Notes: generated by a model from the letters alone, not told the origin. DNA of 64,000 bases from Aquilaria yunnanensis (GCA_039654915.1 CM077599.1:80816001-80880000), one strand, 5' to 3'. Numbered from the stretch's first letter, positions 23,701 to 34,970 are shown. Numbers and translations are program-made.

Positions 23701-26033
23701 TTAGTATGAATCTGGGGCAATGCGGTCATCTTAAATGTTTTGGTGAATTTCTCAATCTCAATTGAATGATCAATTTCTTGAAACAGAACTGTAAGAATTG
23801 AATGCTCCTCAGTGTTCACTTTGATGATGTCAAGTACCAAATGCTTCAGACTGTCATATGCCTCAATCACAGCACAGCGCCTATATTCATTCTTGCATAT
23901 CTTATACCAAAGCCACTTATCAGGAGCATCCACCAACTCTTTTGCCTGGCTAAGAGCAAGTAGCAGCTCATTGCAAAGCAAGAAACATGGCCAACGAATA
24001 ACCCTGACATTCCAAGTATTCTGGGGAAGCTCCAGAAGCTCAACCTCACGATCAGAAATGATATCTTCCTCCCTGAATGTGGTAATGACCTCATTCCATA
24101 TCAGAGCGAACCTGTTAGCCTCAACCTGACTTGACTCAAGTTTCTTGTAGGGCCGCCCAAGCCCATACCTCAATTTCAATCGATGAATGGCATCTTTAAA
24201 TTTGTTCCTCAATGTCCCCCTCACGTCCAATAACTGCTCCTCAGGCATCAGATTGAACTGAATTGCACTTGCAAAGAACTGAAACCTCAGTCTTAACTGC
24301 TGGATGTTTCTAATCTCACCCAAGTGTTGAAACAGCCCCACTGCAGCACCCACAAACGATGAATATATGGAGTACCAAATCTGAATATCCATCAAGTATA
24401 TCAACACCACAGGCAACCATAACAAACCAACTGCAACCCTATTGCTGCCACCAAAAATCTGGTGCCACCGATAAGTGATGTTTCGGAGATCCAATAACTG
24501 TTTCGTTGGTTTAATCATAGGTTTAATCTGCAGGAAATAACTGAAGGTAAATTTTGTAGCCAGGACCAAAACCCAGAAGAAAGTGTACTTAATATTATCA
24601 AGCAGCCCTTCCCTCAGTCCCCGGCCAACAAAACTCCTACTCTGGAACCACCACTGCAACATGTAAAATATCCTCCAATTTGTCTTCTCAACAAAATTCC
24701 TAATCCAAGGAATCACAAATAAAGCCAATGCCAGGAGTTCAGGTATAATGAAAACAAATGCAACCTCAAGAAACGTGATGATTCTTTGATTAGCCTCACC
24801 AGCCCATCTCTGGTTCTGGTTCCTCTTCTGCCAAATCCTTCCGTAAAAGACACCAAAAATCACAATCCATGCAGCAGCAACAACAATCTTCAGCACCATC
24901 CTCACTCCCAATGTCAAAGTCTCCCTGGAAACCCGACTATATTGCATCCCTGCATCAAGCAAAGCCTGCAGAAATCTCATCCCACTCCAGGTGATAAACA
25001 CAGTCAAAACCTTAACCTGAACATCCCTCCTCTTCAACGACTGCCAGGGATACTCGTCACCGGCCCAAGCTACAATAATCGCCGCCTGAAGAAACAACAC
25101 GAGCATCACCCATACCCTATCAAAGCTCCTAATCAAATTCCAAAACGACCTCTGCTCAACAAACCCAGTTTTACCAACACGTTTACCTCTACTGGAACTG
25201 ACAAAATAATTGCTCCCCACATCAATTGGCCACTTGAGCTTCTGAAAACACCGCCTGCTCCAGAAGTACTCGTTCAGATCATCGTAGTTCCTCCAAGCAC
25301 TGTGCGGGGCAGTCCCGTTCTTACTATTCTCTACCTCGGCACTGATGGTCTGGTAAATCGGCTTCACAACGCAGTTGAGAAAAGCGTTCTCGCCAGAAAT
25401 CGAGGGCAGCACCGGCTGCCCAGTGTTCTCATCGATGTAATCCTCGAGAATCTTGTTAAGTTCCATGGCCATGTGATGAAAGATGTAGCAGATGCACTCG
25501 GACATAAACCTCAGATTCGCTGACTCGCCCCAGATCAGGAGATAGAGGCTGACATAGAGCAACTCCCGCCGCTGATCGGTGGTGGAGCGGCTGCTATCGG
25601 AGATCCAGATGTTAGATTTCTTGCCGAGGAAGGAGCACCAGCTGGTGTAGTTCTTGAGCAGCTTCCGGCGGAAGCGGCGGAGGACGGTGGCGTCGAGGAC
25701 GTCGATATTGTCCGGTGGAGGGGAGAGGCGCATCTGTGCGTTGGCGAGGTGCAGGACAAGGTGCTCCCGCTGGTTCCTGACGTTGTCCTTCTGGAAGCCG
25801 AAGAAGAGAGCGAGCCAGTCCAGGAGGTCGTATGAGGGGCGCCATTGAGCGTAGGGGGGCTTGCGGAGGTCGCCGACGGTGCGTAGTGCGGCGGCTGCGG
25901 CGCGGACTTCGGGGAAGCGGAGGGAGGGGTGGTCGGCGAGGAGGTTGTGGATGGGGATGATGTTGTAGACGTCGTGGTCGTCGGGGGCCGACGGCTGCGG
26001 CGGGGGCCCGGCGGGGTGGTAGCGAAGTGACAT
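20730..26033 (-). CDS. CALS12: Callose synthase 12-type (1,3-beta-glucan synthase)
   Basis: Single exon, 1,767 aa, close to the usual length of GSL5/PMR4-type enzymes. It makes 1,3-beta-glucan from UDP-glucose at the plasma membrane; members of this clade deposit wound and papillary callose and pollen-wall callose. The start at 26033 gives the family N-terminus: YNIIPIHNLLADHPSLRFPE at 23-42 and LLDWLALFFGFQKDNVRNQRE at about 70-90. The FKS1-type N-terminal domain with YLLIWGESANLRF lies at about 155-270. A first membrane cluster spans about 305-565. A large cytosolic catalytic loop covers about 590-1330, with NQNHALIFTRGDAVQTIDMN near 1147 and FWFLTRGGISKASR near 1247. A second membrane cluster, about 1335-1750, has KYRATGRGFV at 1453. 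No frameshift or stop. CALS11 is the alternative, but the termini favour CALS12. Confidence 0.95.
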   Translation of the reverse strand: MSLRYHPAGPPPQPSAPDDHDVYNIIPIHNLLADHPSLRFPEVRAAAAALRTVGDLRKPPYAQWRPSYDLLDWLALFFGFQKDNVRNQREHLVLHLANAQMRLSPPPDNIDVLDATVLRRFRRKLLKNYTSWCSFLGKKSNIWISDSSRSTTDQRRELLYVSLYLLIWGESANLRFMSECICYIFHHMAMELNKILEDYIDENTGQPVLPSISGENAFLNCVVKPIYQTISAEVENSKNGTAPHSAWRNYDDLNEYFWSRRCFQKLKWPIDVGSNYFVSSSRGKRVGKTGFVEQRSFWNLIRSFDRVWVMLVLFLQAAIIVAWAGDEYPWQSLKRRDVQVKVLTVFITWSGMRFLQALLDAGMQYSRVSRETLTLGVRMVLKIVVAAAWIVIFGVFYGRIWQKRNQNQRWAGEANQRIITFLEVAFVFIIPELLALALFVIPWIRNFVEKTNWRIFYMLQWWFQSRSFVGRGLREGLLDNIKYTFFWVLVLATKFTFSYFLQIKPMIKPTKQLLDLRNITYRWHQIFGGSNRVAVGLLWLPVVLIYLMDIQIWYSIYSSFVGAAVGLFQHLGEIRNIQQLRLRFQFFASAIQFNLMPEEQLLDVRGTLRNKFKDAIHRLKLRYGLGRPYKKLESSQVEANRFALIWNEVITTFREEDIISDREVELLELPQNTWNVRVIRWPCFLLCNELLLALSQAKELVDAPDKWLWYKICKNEYRRCAVIEAYDSLKHLVLDIIKVNTEEHSILTVLFQEIDHSIEIEKFTKTFKMTALPQIHTKLIKLTELLMKPKKDVTQVINTLQALYEIAVRDFFKDKRNTDELREDGLAPRDPAAMAGHLFENKVELPDPSKENFYRQVRRLHTILTSRDSMQNTPINLEARRRIAFFSNSLFMNMPHAPQVEKMMSFSVLTPYYNEEVLYSKEQLRTENEDGISILYYLQTIYDDEWKNFMERMRREGMLKEDEIWSTKLMDLRLWASYRGQTLARTVRGMMYYYRALKMLVFLDSASEMDIREGARELGSMRRDGNLDDSVGSTSRSLSRASSSVSLLFKGHEYGTALMKYTYVVACQIYGTQKAKKDPRAEDIFYLMKQNEALRVAYVDEALTGRDEKEYYSVLVKFDQQLQKEVEIYRVKLPGPVKLGEGKPENQNHALIFTRGDAVQTIDMNQDNYFEEALKMRNLLEEYKHYYGIRKPTILGVREHIFTGSVSSLAWFMSAQETSFVTLGQRVLADPLKVRMHYGHPDVFDRFWFLTRGGISKASRVINISEDIFAGFNCTLRGGNVTHHEYIQVGKGRDVGLNQVSMFEAKVASGNGEQVLSRDVYRLGHRLDFFRMLSFFYTTVGFFFNTMMVVLTVYAFLWGRLYLALSGVEDAALARNSSNNKALSTILNQQFIIQLGLFTALPMIVENSLERGFLQAIWDFLMMQLQLSSVFYTFSMGTRTHFFGRTILHGGAKYRATGRGFVVEHKSFSENYRLYARSHFIKAIELGLILIVYASNSPVAKDTFVYIALSISSWFLVLAWIMTPFVFNPSGFDWLKTVYDFEDFMNWIWYQGGVFAKAEQSWERWWYEEQDHLRTTGLWGKLLEIILNLRFFFFQYGIVYQLGIAANNTSIAVYLLSWIYVVVTFVIYLVISYAQDKYAAREHIYYRLVQFLVIILGILLVVALLEFTSFEFVDIFTSLLAFIPTGWGLISIAQVFQPLLQSTRLWNTVVSVARLYDIMFGVIVLAPVAFLSWMPGFQSMQTRILFNEAFSRGLRIYQIITGKKSNF

Positions 26034-27387
26034 GCAAGTGGAAGGAAAATGAGCACTAGAAAATTGGGGGTTTGTGCGTGTTTAGTGTTTGGTGACTTTA
26101 GATTCGGAGAAGGCGAGGGGAGGGCTTATCTGCCTGTCTTCCCCCCTTCAAACTTCCGTAAATTTTGCAAGTTTCAACCACTGGCAGCCGCAGCGGGAAG
26201 TTTTTAATTAGTCTTTCTTTGCTACTCGGTTACGCGATACTAATGAAAATATTTTTTTTTTCTTATTGTTTGATGAAAAATATTGTTCTATTTCCACCGA
26301 ACAAAAAAGAAAAATATTGTTTTATAGTTTAAAAACATTCCCAAGAGGTCGAGAGAGCATTCCTATGTAGAAAATCCATTTTTTTTTTTAGATTGGTGTA
26401 ATTTTAGAAAAAAAAAATTATGGGATGGATAAAAGTATATTTTCTATAACAACAGAATAGAGAATTTTTCAAATTTAAAGAGGCGATTGATTACTCTAAT
26501 TAGAACATATTATGTTGCCTTATAAGTTCCATTTTTTCCATCTTTATATCACTGCATAAGTTTTCTTTCCACAACTTTTTTTCTTTTCCCCTTGCCTTTT
26601 CTTAATATATACTTTCACTAAAAAAATTAAAAAATAAAAAACTACCTCGTATCCTTCCCTTTTGTAAAAAACCAAAAACAAAAAAAGTAGTAGATTTCTA
26701 TGGTAATGTTGCGTTGTGCATGTGACACAGGCTAAAGCATTTGGAACTTTAAGGAAAGTTAGCAAAGCTGTGGAGAAAGGGGGCCATCGACTGAATATTT
26801 TAAGCTCAAAAGTGGGAGGTTTCAATTTTATTAGATCCTGAGAACAGAACTTTTAATTTGCTCTTTTTGTTACAATTATAAATCTTAGCTACTCATAACT
26901 TTAATTTTATCTTCTTTTTTACTTATAATTACAAGAGAAGACACAAGATGGCACAATGATATCTTATAAACTTTATATACTGTCTCATCTAATCTAACCT
27001 TACTCTTTAACTACAAAGACGAGAATTACCTCGTATTAATAAGTAGGCAATAATAACAATTTAGATCATTAGGGTAATAGTTGATTTGTGGGTGGCAAGA
27101 GAAGGAAAAAATTATGAGCAACACAACACCGTGTTGAAAAAATGGTGGAAGAAAAACTAGCCAAATAATTAAGCGACGTTAATTAATTGTTTTAAAGCTT
27201 TCGCTTTCTGGCGTTGAAAATTTTCCTTGGTGCATAAGTTTAAAGGTAACGGTCTAACTCTGTCTCTAACCCAGTCCAGTTGGAAGCGACCGGACCGTTT
27301 TCACATGGTCATCTCTTTGAGCCCCGTTTGCTGACGGCGATTTGGATTTGGACTCTTTATCATGTCATGACATATGGATAGGGAACA
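26034..27387. other. Callose synthase 5' UTR and upstream region
   Basis: The leader next to the start codon is followed (minus-strand upstream) by A/T-rich spacer with homopolymer runs. No unambiguous TATA box or clustered W-box cores were seen in the first kilobase. A minus-strand frame at 26544-26825 looks random and is not called. Confidence 0.4.
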
Positions 27388-27914
27388 TGAAAAGCACGAA
27401 AAGTACCAAAGTCTTCAATTTCAATTACAAGTTGGTCTTCAACTTTCATTTTTATTACATAATAATTTCAAATTTTTTATAATTTATTGTATATTCTTAG
27501 CCTGCTCAAAAGCACAGAACTCATATTTATAAAGAGAAAAAGCTAATAATTTAAATATTTCATTAACTTTCAAAAAAATGTGAAAAAAATTAAATTTATG
27601 AAAAGACAATTACTAAATAGTTTAAATTCCAACTCTTATGGAATCATCTGACATCAACTTTCTGATTTCTAATTTAAACTATTTGGCAATTGTCTTCCTA
27701 TAATTTCAATTTTTGAAATATTTTTTTGACAATTGATAGACCATCTAAACCATCAATTTTCTATTTATAAATTAGGGATTGCCAATTCAAACTTGCTAGA
27801 ACCACAAAATAATATGTAATGAATTATAAATATTTGATATTGATATAAAAAAATAAAGGTTGAGGACCAATTTGTAATGGAATTAAAGGTTTGAGACTAA
27901 TGACGCATTTTACC
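27388..27914. mobile_element. Long foldback MITE
   Basis: Nearly the whole element is an inverted repeat. The left arm (27388 to about 27645) pairs with the right arm (about 27655-27914). Examples are CAATTACAAGTTGGTC near 27421 against GACCAATTTGTAATGG near 27866, and AGACAATTACTAAATAGT near 27605 against ACTATTTGGCAATTGTCT near 27678. No coding sequence. A transcript would fold into a hairpin of about 250 bp. Family and target duplication were not resolved. Confidence 0.65.
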
Positions 27915-28069
27915 CTAAATATGAGCACCATGACTTGTTTCAGGAAATAATATATAAATGATGAGATAACTTCTCTAAATTTCCAATACTAAAAACTACC
28001 ATTGCATAAGTTTTTAAATTTTATAACACTAAATGTATTCACATTTTTTTTTTATAGAAAGGCACTTCA

Positions 28070-28371
28070 TCTATTACATATATATATATATATATAAGCA
28101 AGATACAGGTAAGGAGGTTGAGTTTTTTCACTTAACTGAATTAATAATGAACTGACATATGGCATTTTCTCTACTTAAGGAAATAAAGTCATACGTTTAC
28201 ATTGCGTATTAACAAAAGTACCAACATGATCATCTTAACAGAAGGCTTTATTTGTTTGTTTAGTTACCATGTTAAACGTGGGTTTGACAAGTGTAATTTT
28301 TTATACTATTTAATTTTTTTTTCAATTGCTACCATTTTACCCTTGCCAACTTATCAATTGGTTGTCCAAAA
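28070..28371 (+). mobile_element. Second Helitron 5' terminus
   Basis: Begins TCTATTACATATATA after an A and continues with CAAGATACAGGTAAGG, a TTTTTTCACTTAAC word and a GACATATGGCA word. All three are matched in order after the 28372 terminus. It is either a truncated Helitron hit by the second, or an alternative 5' end of the same element. Confidence 0.5.
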
Positions 28372-28373
28372 TC

Positions 28374-28376
<3 letters not shown>

Positions 28377-28412
<36 letters not shown>
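28377..28412. repeat. (TA)n microsatellite
   Basis: About 18 TA dinucleotides directly after the Helitron 5' TC end. The tract is part of the element terminus rather than an independent repeat. Confidence 0.9.
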
Positions 28413-28417
<5 letters not shown>

Positions 28418-29356
28418 GGATACACATAAAGAGTAAAGAGACTTTTCACTTAACAAATACGACACAATGATGACACATGGCAATTTTATTATTTTAGGTA
28501 ATTTAAAAAAATTTACACATGAATTCTAAAAATACCCCTTAACTGATCTGGTTATTCAAAATGAAAATTTTGACTTTAATATCCTTTTACGTTAACAAAT
28601 TTAATGTCATCTATTTTCCAAATCCGAATAAGAAAACTCCGTCTCAAAGCCCATCATAGCTTTCCTCGAGCCATAACCAATAAGCAAAAGCAGCTATTGT
28701 CTCAGAGCCCATCGTCAATCTCCATACCTGTCAGGACCATTTCTTTTTTTAGATCAGCACCATAGTTAAGAATTCTTACAAATCCTATTGATTGACGTTT
28801 GCCTCAAAGCCATTTTCCACCACTTTTATTATCCGCGATGACAACTATCTAACAACATGTTTCTACACCTTTACCACCACAAGGTCTCTTCCATCCACCT
28901 TATTGCAAAAGTCTCCGATGTAATGAAATTAGTGAAACAGGTATAAATTTGTCAATTTAGGTTTTATCTCTTTTTTTTTTTTTTGCCAAATTTTGATTTT
29001 GATAACTAAAAGTCAATATCGTGAAATTCTCGGTCATCGATGCTGCTAATTCTTTCTATTCTTAATGCAAACTTGCTCCCTTGGCTTTAATGGTTGTGAT
29101 TGGTGTTCGACGGCCTTATAGTTGTCAACTGGGCCCCTTGGCTGCCAAAGCACAAGTAAGTACACTCTATTGATACTTACATGCCTTTATTGAGCTTAAA
29201 AATGTGCTAATAGACATTGTTGTTAAGTAATAAGATAAAGTTATTGACTTCTGTATAAAATCTAACATTAATATTAAATAACTTTCAAGTTTTGGGCTTC
29301 TTTTAAATAAACTGACTAATGAATCTACATGATAATATGCCGAACAGGAGCAACAA

Positions 29357-30603
29357 ATTGCAGCAAGTATTATTTGGGTTGTCATTGCTGGGAGTTCCTC
29401 TAAATTTCCAAAGGGACTTCTTAGTGGACAGGTACATTTTTTAGTTCTACAAATTTATTATGTATAGGTCTTTTTTTCCTTATTTATCAAAATAAGCTTA
29501 TATATATGCTATTATTTGCCTCATTCGAGGTTTTTCCATTGGTCCCCTGGAAGCAAAAGTGATGTTCAGATTGTTAATGCCATTGACCATATATACTCCA
29601 GGTATAAAAAATTCATCTCTCTTGCATACCCAGCATATATGTTCTAAAATTGATTTTGTATCTGTTTTGAAATAGTGTTTATGGAGTTTTGAACTACTAT
29701 CTTCGGATTTATGAAGTAATGCATCCTTCTATATAACAACAAAAGAGATAGGGTGTGAGATATAAATCTAAAAAAGTAACCAACAACTGTGTCTAAAGAA
29801 AAGACACCAAGGTGTGGGACTAATTTTTATAAAGTAATGTGTATGGATTTATTAACTAGTGTGTTTTGTATTGACTATAATGAACTAATGTCTATAGACT
29901 TTTGAACTAATGTCTGGTGTTTATGGAATTATTTGTCGTGATACACCAAGGTGTGTGACTAATTTTTATAAAGTAGTGTGTATGGATCTATTAACTAGTG
30001 TGTTTTATATTAACTATAATGAACTGATGTCTATAGACTTCTAAACTAATGTCTGGTGTATATGGAATTATTTGTCATGATCTGTTGTTGCAAAATTCAT
30101 GTAGTGTCTAAGAAGTTTTGAATTGGTCTCTACTAATTTGTAAATTGGTGTTATAATAATTTAGAGTGGTGTGTATGTACTTCTGAACCAATGCCTACAC
30201 ACTTTTGAACTGATGTCTATTGTTTGTCAGCTGCTATCTATGTAACCGAGTATCATGTTTGTTGGCCATGTGAAATTGAAGTATATCTAAGAAGTTCTAA
30301 ATTATGTTGTAATTATGATTTAATCTTTCTTGACTTTTACTTGGAACTTAGTTTGGTTTGATTTCTCAACAGAACTCCTTAGATGTAGGCTCTAGCATTT
30401 TGTGCATGATCCATATGTGTTTTTGCATGTTCTTGATTCTTTTGTTCAAGCTTGAGAACTATATAGAAAATTTGTTTTTGTTTAGGATATATATGTTCTG
30501 TAAAACCTGCTATTAAAACACCACAAGATAAAACTAAGGGTTTCACTTACTCTACATGTCAGGCCATGCTGGAGGTGGTAGAATCCATGCTCCTTATCGG
30601 GTA
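29357..30603 (+). pseudogene. Captured gene fragment with splice-like borders
   Basis: Three short open blocks have intron-like edges: 29360-29431 (after TTGCAG, before GTACAT), reading SIIWVVIAGSSSKFPKGLLS; about 29530-29602 (before GTATAA), reading SKSDVQIVNAIDHIYSR; and 30563-30601 (after TGTCAG, before GTAATT), reading GHAGGGRIHAPYR. The blocks sit within the Helitron and look like exons of one host gene carried with its introns. The source gene is not recognised. Joining phases were not proven. Confidence 0.4.
29804..30081 (+). repeat. 139-bp tandem duplication in Helitron
   Basis: ACACCAAGGTGTGKGACTAA starts at 29804 and again at 29943, and the 139-bp units are nearly identical. Each unit is built from shorter degenerate words such as AATGTCTATAGACTT and TAACTAGTGTGTTTT. 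Similar words continue from about 29670 to 30240, so an older short-period array underlies the duplication. Confidence 0.8.
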
Positions 30604-30981
30604 ATTAGTTTAATATGTACTTGTACTTTAAACATTGAATTCAAGGAAATATGAATCAAATGCTCAGAAGTTTTCTGCGGAACTTGCGAAGGGCCTCAAC
30701 TAGATGCTTATTTAGGGGGTAAAACTCTTCATTTTAATGGCTATCAACTAACCTTATATTTCTTTTGCCTTTTTTTTTTTTTTTACTTTTCTACTGTATT
30801 ATTTGTAGTTGCTTGCTTGATGTAAGGTCACTATGCTTTGTGGATCAGTGGATTGTGTTTTTTAGAGATGGATTTCTCTTTTATTTTTTTAACAATATTT
30901 ATTTAACATTGCAATATATATTATTCTCTCATCCTCAATATAATTTGGAATCTCATGGGAACGCCAGGTATGTAAACTAGT

Positions 30982-33547
30982 TCCAATTATTAGTGAGTCA
31001 AACGACCTCTTGCAAACCAATGACATAAAACACTAAAGAACAACAAGGATATATAGATTGGCTAATAAAATACTACGCATCTTTGTGAACACCGAACGAA
31101 GAGAAGAGAATTGGATATAACTAAAACTTTGTAGCTAAACCAGAATAATTCTGAAGAAATAAATCACAAGTAACCGGAAAAAAAAGACTAGATAAAGGAT
31201 AAGATAAATTAAAAAAAAAAACATACAATCATCCTGATGTATTATTTGTAAACAGCTTATCATTTAGGTTTCAACCTCTTTCCACACCCAACTTGATATT
31301 CTCGTAGCCACCAATTTTGAAGATGGATCACCCAGATCTGTTTGTCATAAAACGTCAGATGAATTAGATGATACTCCTATCGCTGGTGATGAATAAATTA
31401 TGTAAAGGAGAAAAAACGGTGAAAATAATTGAGGATAATCGAATAGAGTAATAGTAAAAAATCAACAGATCAGACTTAGATTGGAATATCTAATCTGACT
31501 AGATACACAGAGAATGAAAAAGAAAAAATTATGGGATGAGGAAGTGTGTGGCTAGGGTTGGTAAACTAGAGATTTGTTTCAAAATGTATTCGCATTTAAA
31601 ATATACGATATATGCAATGTCTCATTAGATGTTTTGTAGAACTCATGATTTTATATATTCGTTTGAAAAGGACAAAGCCATACATATCGATTATCTTAAT
31701 CTAAGGGGCAAATTTATATTTAACGCATATGAAAATATTATATATCTTTATCCACTTTACTTCAGTGAACATATACTTTAAATATTTATTCATGTGTAGC
31801 CGCAAGTTTGGCAAAAGTCGATAAACAAATGCACATGTTAACCATATATATTAGATGAATAGGTTTGTTGTTTAGCTAACCAATTGTGATGGCAATATTT
31901 AAAATCTAGGAGTACAAAGACTGGCAAATTGAGAAAGTCAATTCCCAAATAGAAAAGCTTGATCTCTAAACTCAAATGTGGTATCTCATGGATATTTTTC
32001 AGAATTCTACCATTTGAAAGCTGATAATCTATCTATATAATAATTATTTAAATATTTTTTTTATAAAATAATTAATTTTTTTAAAAAAAATAAGTAATAT
32101 TTTTCAAAAAAAATTTTCAAAATGCTTTATTTAAATTATTTAATACCATTTTAACTGTTATTAAATAATTTAAATTATTTTTTTTTATAATTGTCATGCA
32201 GTGCTGTTTGGGGGGGTGGGGAGGGGTAAAACCCAGGTGCCAGAGGTGGAAATTTGGTCAGGCCACCTTAAACTCATGAGGATAAAAAATAATTTAGAAA
32301 ATTACAAAACTACAGCTTTGATTCCTACTTTTCCACCATTATGCCCTTACAACCCCAATTTTTTTCCTTTACCATTGCCACCTTTGAAATGTTGTCCATA
32401 CATCTCAGCTGTTACTCCACCATCACAGTCATCCTTATTTGCTGTCATTGCCCAGCCTTATGCCAGACGCCAGTGATGCCAAATCGAACAAAGGGAGCCT
32501 TGCAACTCATCCCTACAGCATTTCGAGTCAGATATACCACCTCATGCCACATTGTCGTCCTTAAACCAAATAGGGAGACCCTTGCACCTGCTCCTTGCCA
32601 CATTTCAAGCTAGATTTGTTGCCACCCATAACCTTTACACATCAGTAGCTTGTCTAGGTTTCACAGCGCTTCGGTGTGAAAGAAGGATCAACTGTTATCC
32701 ACAAATGTATTAGGAAAAAAGGCATAATACCGCCATATATTAGGGACCAATCTTGGCATTAGACCATTTGCTTTTGGGTTGTATTTCTAAATCGAGTACT
32801 TTTCAAGTGTGGCACAAATAGTGGTTAATGTAGATCTACAATAACAAAAACTATGTTTTAGTGTATAAGAGGTTCATGGTGCCTGCATGTTATGACGGTG
32901 ATCAAGGTTGTCAAAAGCGGACTTCTACCTAGAGTCATTTTTGCTGTTCTAGAGTTATAAAGTCGTAAGACTCTACAAAAAATATAAAAAAAAAATAGAG
33001 AAAAATTATGAAAAATATAAAACCATTTAAATTGTCTTAGAAAAGTATAAAAAATAACATGTGATTTACACCCAAAATTTCATTGATTTTGTGCTTAAAT
33101 TAGTGGAATAAGATAGGTTTTTAGGTTGGCTGCGGCTTTAGGGTTTGGTCTTAGTGTTTCTGTGGAAAGGAGGCAGGTTTTGGTTGGCTAAAGCTAAAAG
33201 AAGAAACTTAGTCAGCTTAATCCTTAAAAATGCCACGCATCTGATGCCTTAACTGGTAATTATACAAATTTGGGAGTATTATGAAACATGATGGAGGTTA
33301 AAGGACCAGAACTAGCATGAGGCCACCACTGATTCCTTCTACTACGTAATTACAACTTTAGTCCCCAACTTCCGAAAACGTACAATTTAGTCCTAATTTA
33401 TATATATTTTTTACAAATTTGACCCAATAAGACTAAAGTCGTAGAATCTCAACGTTTTTACGTTTCTACTCATTTATACCCAAAATTGCATTTATATTGT
33501 ATTTCTAAACGTCTTCCATCTTTAAATTCATAAAAACGTACATTTCT
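30982..33547. other. Intergenic, degraded repeats
   Basis: AT-rich DNA. At 32200-32630 a less AT-rich block with two overlapping short plus frames looks like noncoding or captured DNA, with no recognisable domain. At 32030-32190 there are A/T runs forming imperfect palindromes. No bounded element or gene is supported. Confidence 0.4.
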
Positions 33548-33653
33548 ACAACTTGAAACGTGATTTTAATAACTATGATGATGATCATTGACAAAGGAAT
33601 ACAATTTGAAACGCGATTTTAATAACTATAATGATGATCATTGACAAAGGAAA
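33548..33653. repeat. 53-bp tandem duplication
   Basis: Two near-identical units start at 33548 and 33601, each with TTGAAACG followed by GATTTTAATAACTAT and GATGATCATTGACAAAGG. Confidence 0.85.
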
Positions 33654-34970
33654 AAAGTTTTATAAAAATGAAAAAAGAAAAGCAACAACTAGGATAAAAA
33701 AAGTCAAATAAAGTTTTGGGACTAAGAGAGCAAAAGAAAAAAAAGATTCTAAGTATCAAAAGATAAACCATGGTAACTAAACTTTTATTTTAGAAGAGAG
33801 AAATAATATAAAAAAGTTAATAATATAAGACAAAGTGGAATTTTGATGACAAAAAGTGACGACTAAAATGGTTTTTAGGTCGAGAAAGAAAATGTAAAGA
33901 TTTCTGGAATTAGAAGCTTAACCATCAACTTAATAAATGAAAAAAGAAAATAAATAAAAACATTGGCTAACATGAATCAATTTGAACAGTACAAAAAAGT
34001 ATACAAACATTTGCAGGTTATCAAATCTTTCCATTTGTTTTCTTGGGCTTTAATTTTAAACCAGAACTATGCCAAAAGTAGGCAAATCATAAAGATTAAA
34101 GTTTTATGTTAGAAAATAGTAGCAAAGAAAATCAATAAAAAAAAGTTAGCATTGAGACAAAAAAAGAGGAAAAACTTTAGATATTAAGGATTTAACAATT
34201 GACTTAATAAAGATAAAAAAATGGATTAAATAAAAAAAATAAATTATGGTCATTAATGTTCTACTTCAAAAGATAGTGCATAAAACAACAACAAAAAATA
34301 AGCGTGGGGACCAAGAGAGCAAATAGAAGATCTAGCTAAATAGCTATAAAGTTTGGGGGCCATAATTTAATACGAACGTAACTAAGAGCCTAAAATCGAA
34401 AGATTAATAAATTAGGGACTGGAATTACGTTTTTTTTATTTTGTCTTTTTTTAAAAAACTTTTTTCAAATGCAATGTGCTCAAAATCTAATTTTTAATAT
34501 AGATGAAAAATTTATTTTCAATTTTAACAATTATATATGAAATTACTTTATTAAACTACAGAGTTTGAAGTAAATAATTGATGCTATAAATTTAATCATG
34601 AATAATGATAAAAATGACCAAAATATAAAATTGTGTTTAATATATGTTAATTAATTAATAGTCTAATCATTAAGTTAACAAAGATTAAAAAAGATAAAGA
34701 TAAAAAAAAAACTAAAAAAATTGACTAAAGTCGAATCAAGTATAACTAGATCAAAAGCAGACAAATTATAATGAATAACGTTTCATTTTTAGAAACATAA
34801 CAACAATGGAAATCAATAAAAAAATGTTAGGATGAAGACAAAAAAAGGGGGGAAAACTTTATGTATTAAAAATTTAACAATTGATTTAATAAAGATAAAA
34901 AATTATTTAATTAAAAAAATAAATAAATTATAGTCACCAATGTCTCACTTTGAAAGATAGCACAAAAAAC
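33654..34970. repeat. Diverged A-rich direct repeats
   Basis: Related blocks recur with words such as ATTTAACAATTGAYTTAATA, AAGATAAAAAA and CAAAAGATAGTGCATAAAAC. The clearest pair is 34135-34410 and 34815-34970; the second continues after the hAT-type insertion at 39243-39410. The first copy preserves the uninterrupted insertion site. No coding sequence. Confidence 0.6.

Larger units (their letters stand above)
28372..30981 (+). mobile_element. Helitron, non-autonomous, with exon-like cargo
   Basis: The 5' end is A|TCTATTATATATA at 28372. The 3' end is a degenerate hairpin TGGGAACGCCAGG, AT spacer and CTAGT at 30977-30981 followed by T. Both ends have the A/T insertion context of Helitrons. 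A second, related 5' end (TCTATTACATATATA) lies at 28070, so a nested or longer 2.9-kb version is possible. No Rep/helicase coding was seen. The interior holds exon-like pieces near 29360-29431, 29530-29602 and 30563-30601, plus minisatellites. Confidence 0.65.

Noticed and set aside
24786..25523. 245-codon plus-strand open frame
   Set aside because: Lies wholly antisense to the callose synthase coding sequence; composition (Pro, Ser, His, Asn rich) reflects the complementary strand.
25535..26056. Two long overlapping minus-strand frames (173 and 141 codons)
   Set aside because: Out-of-frame readings of the GC-rich 5' end of the callose synthase gene.
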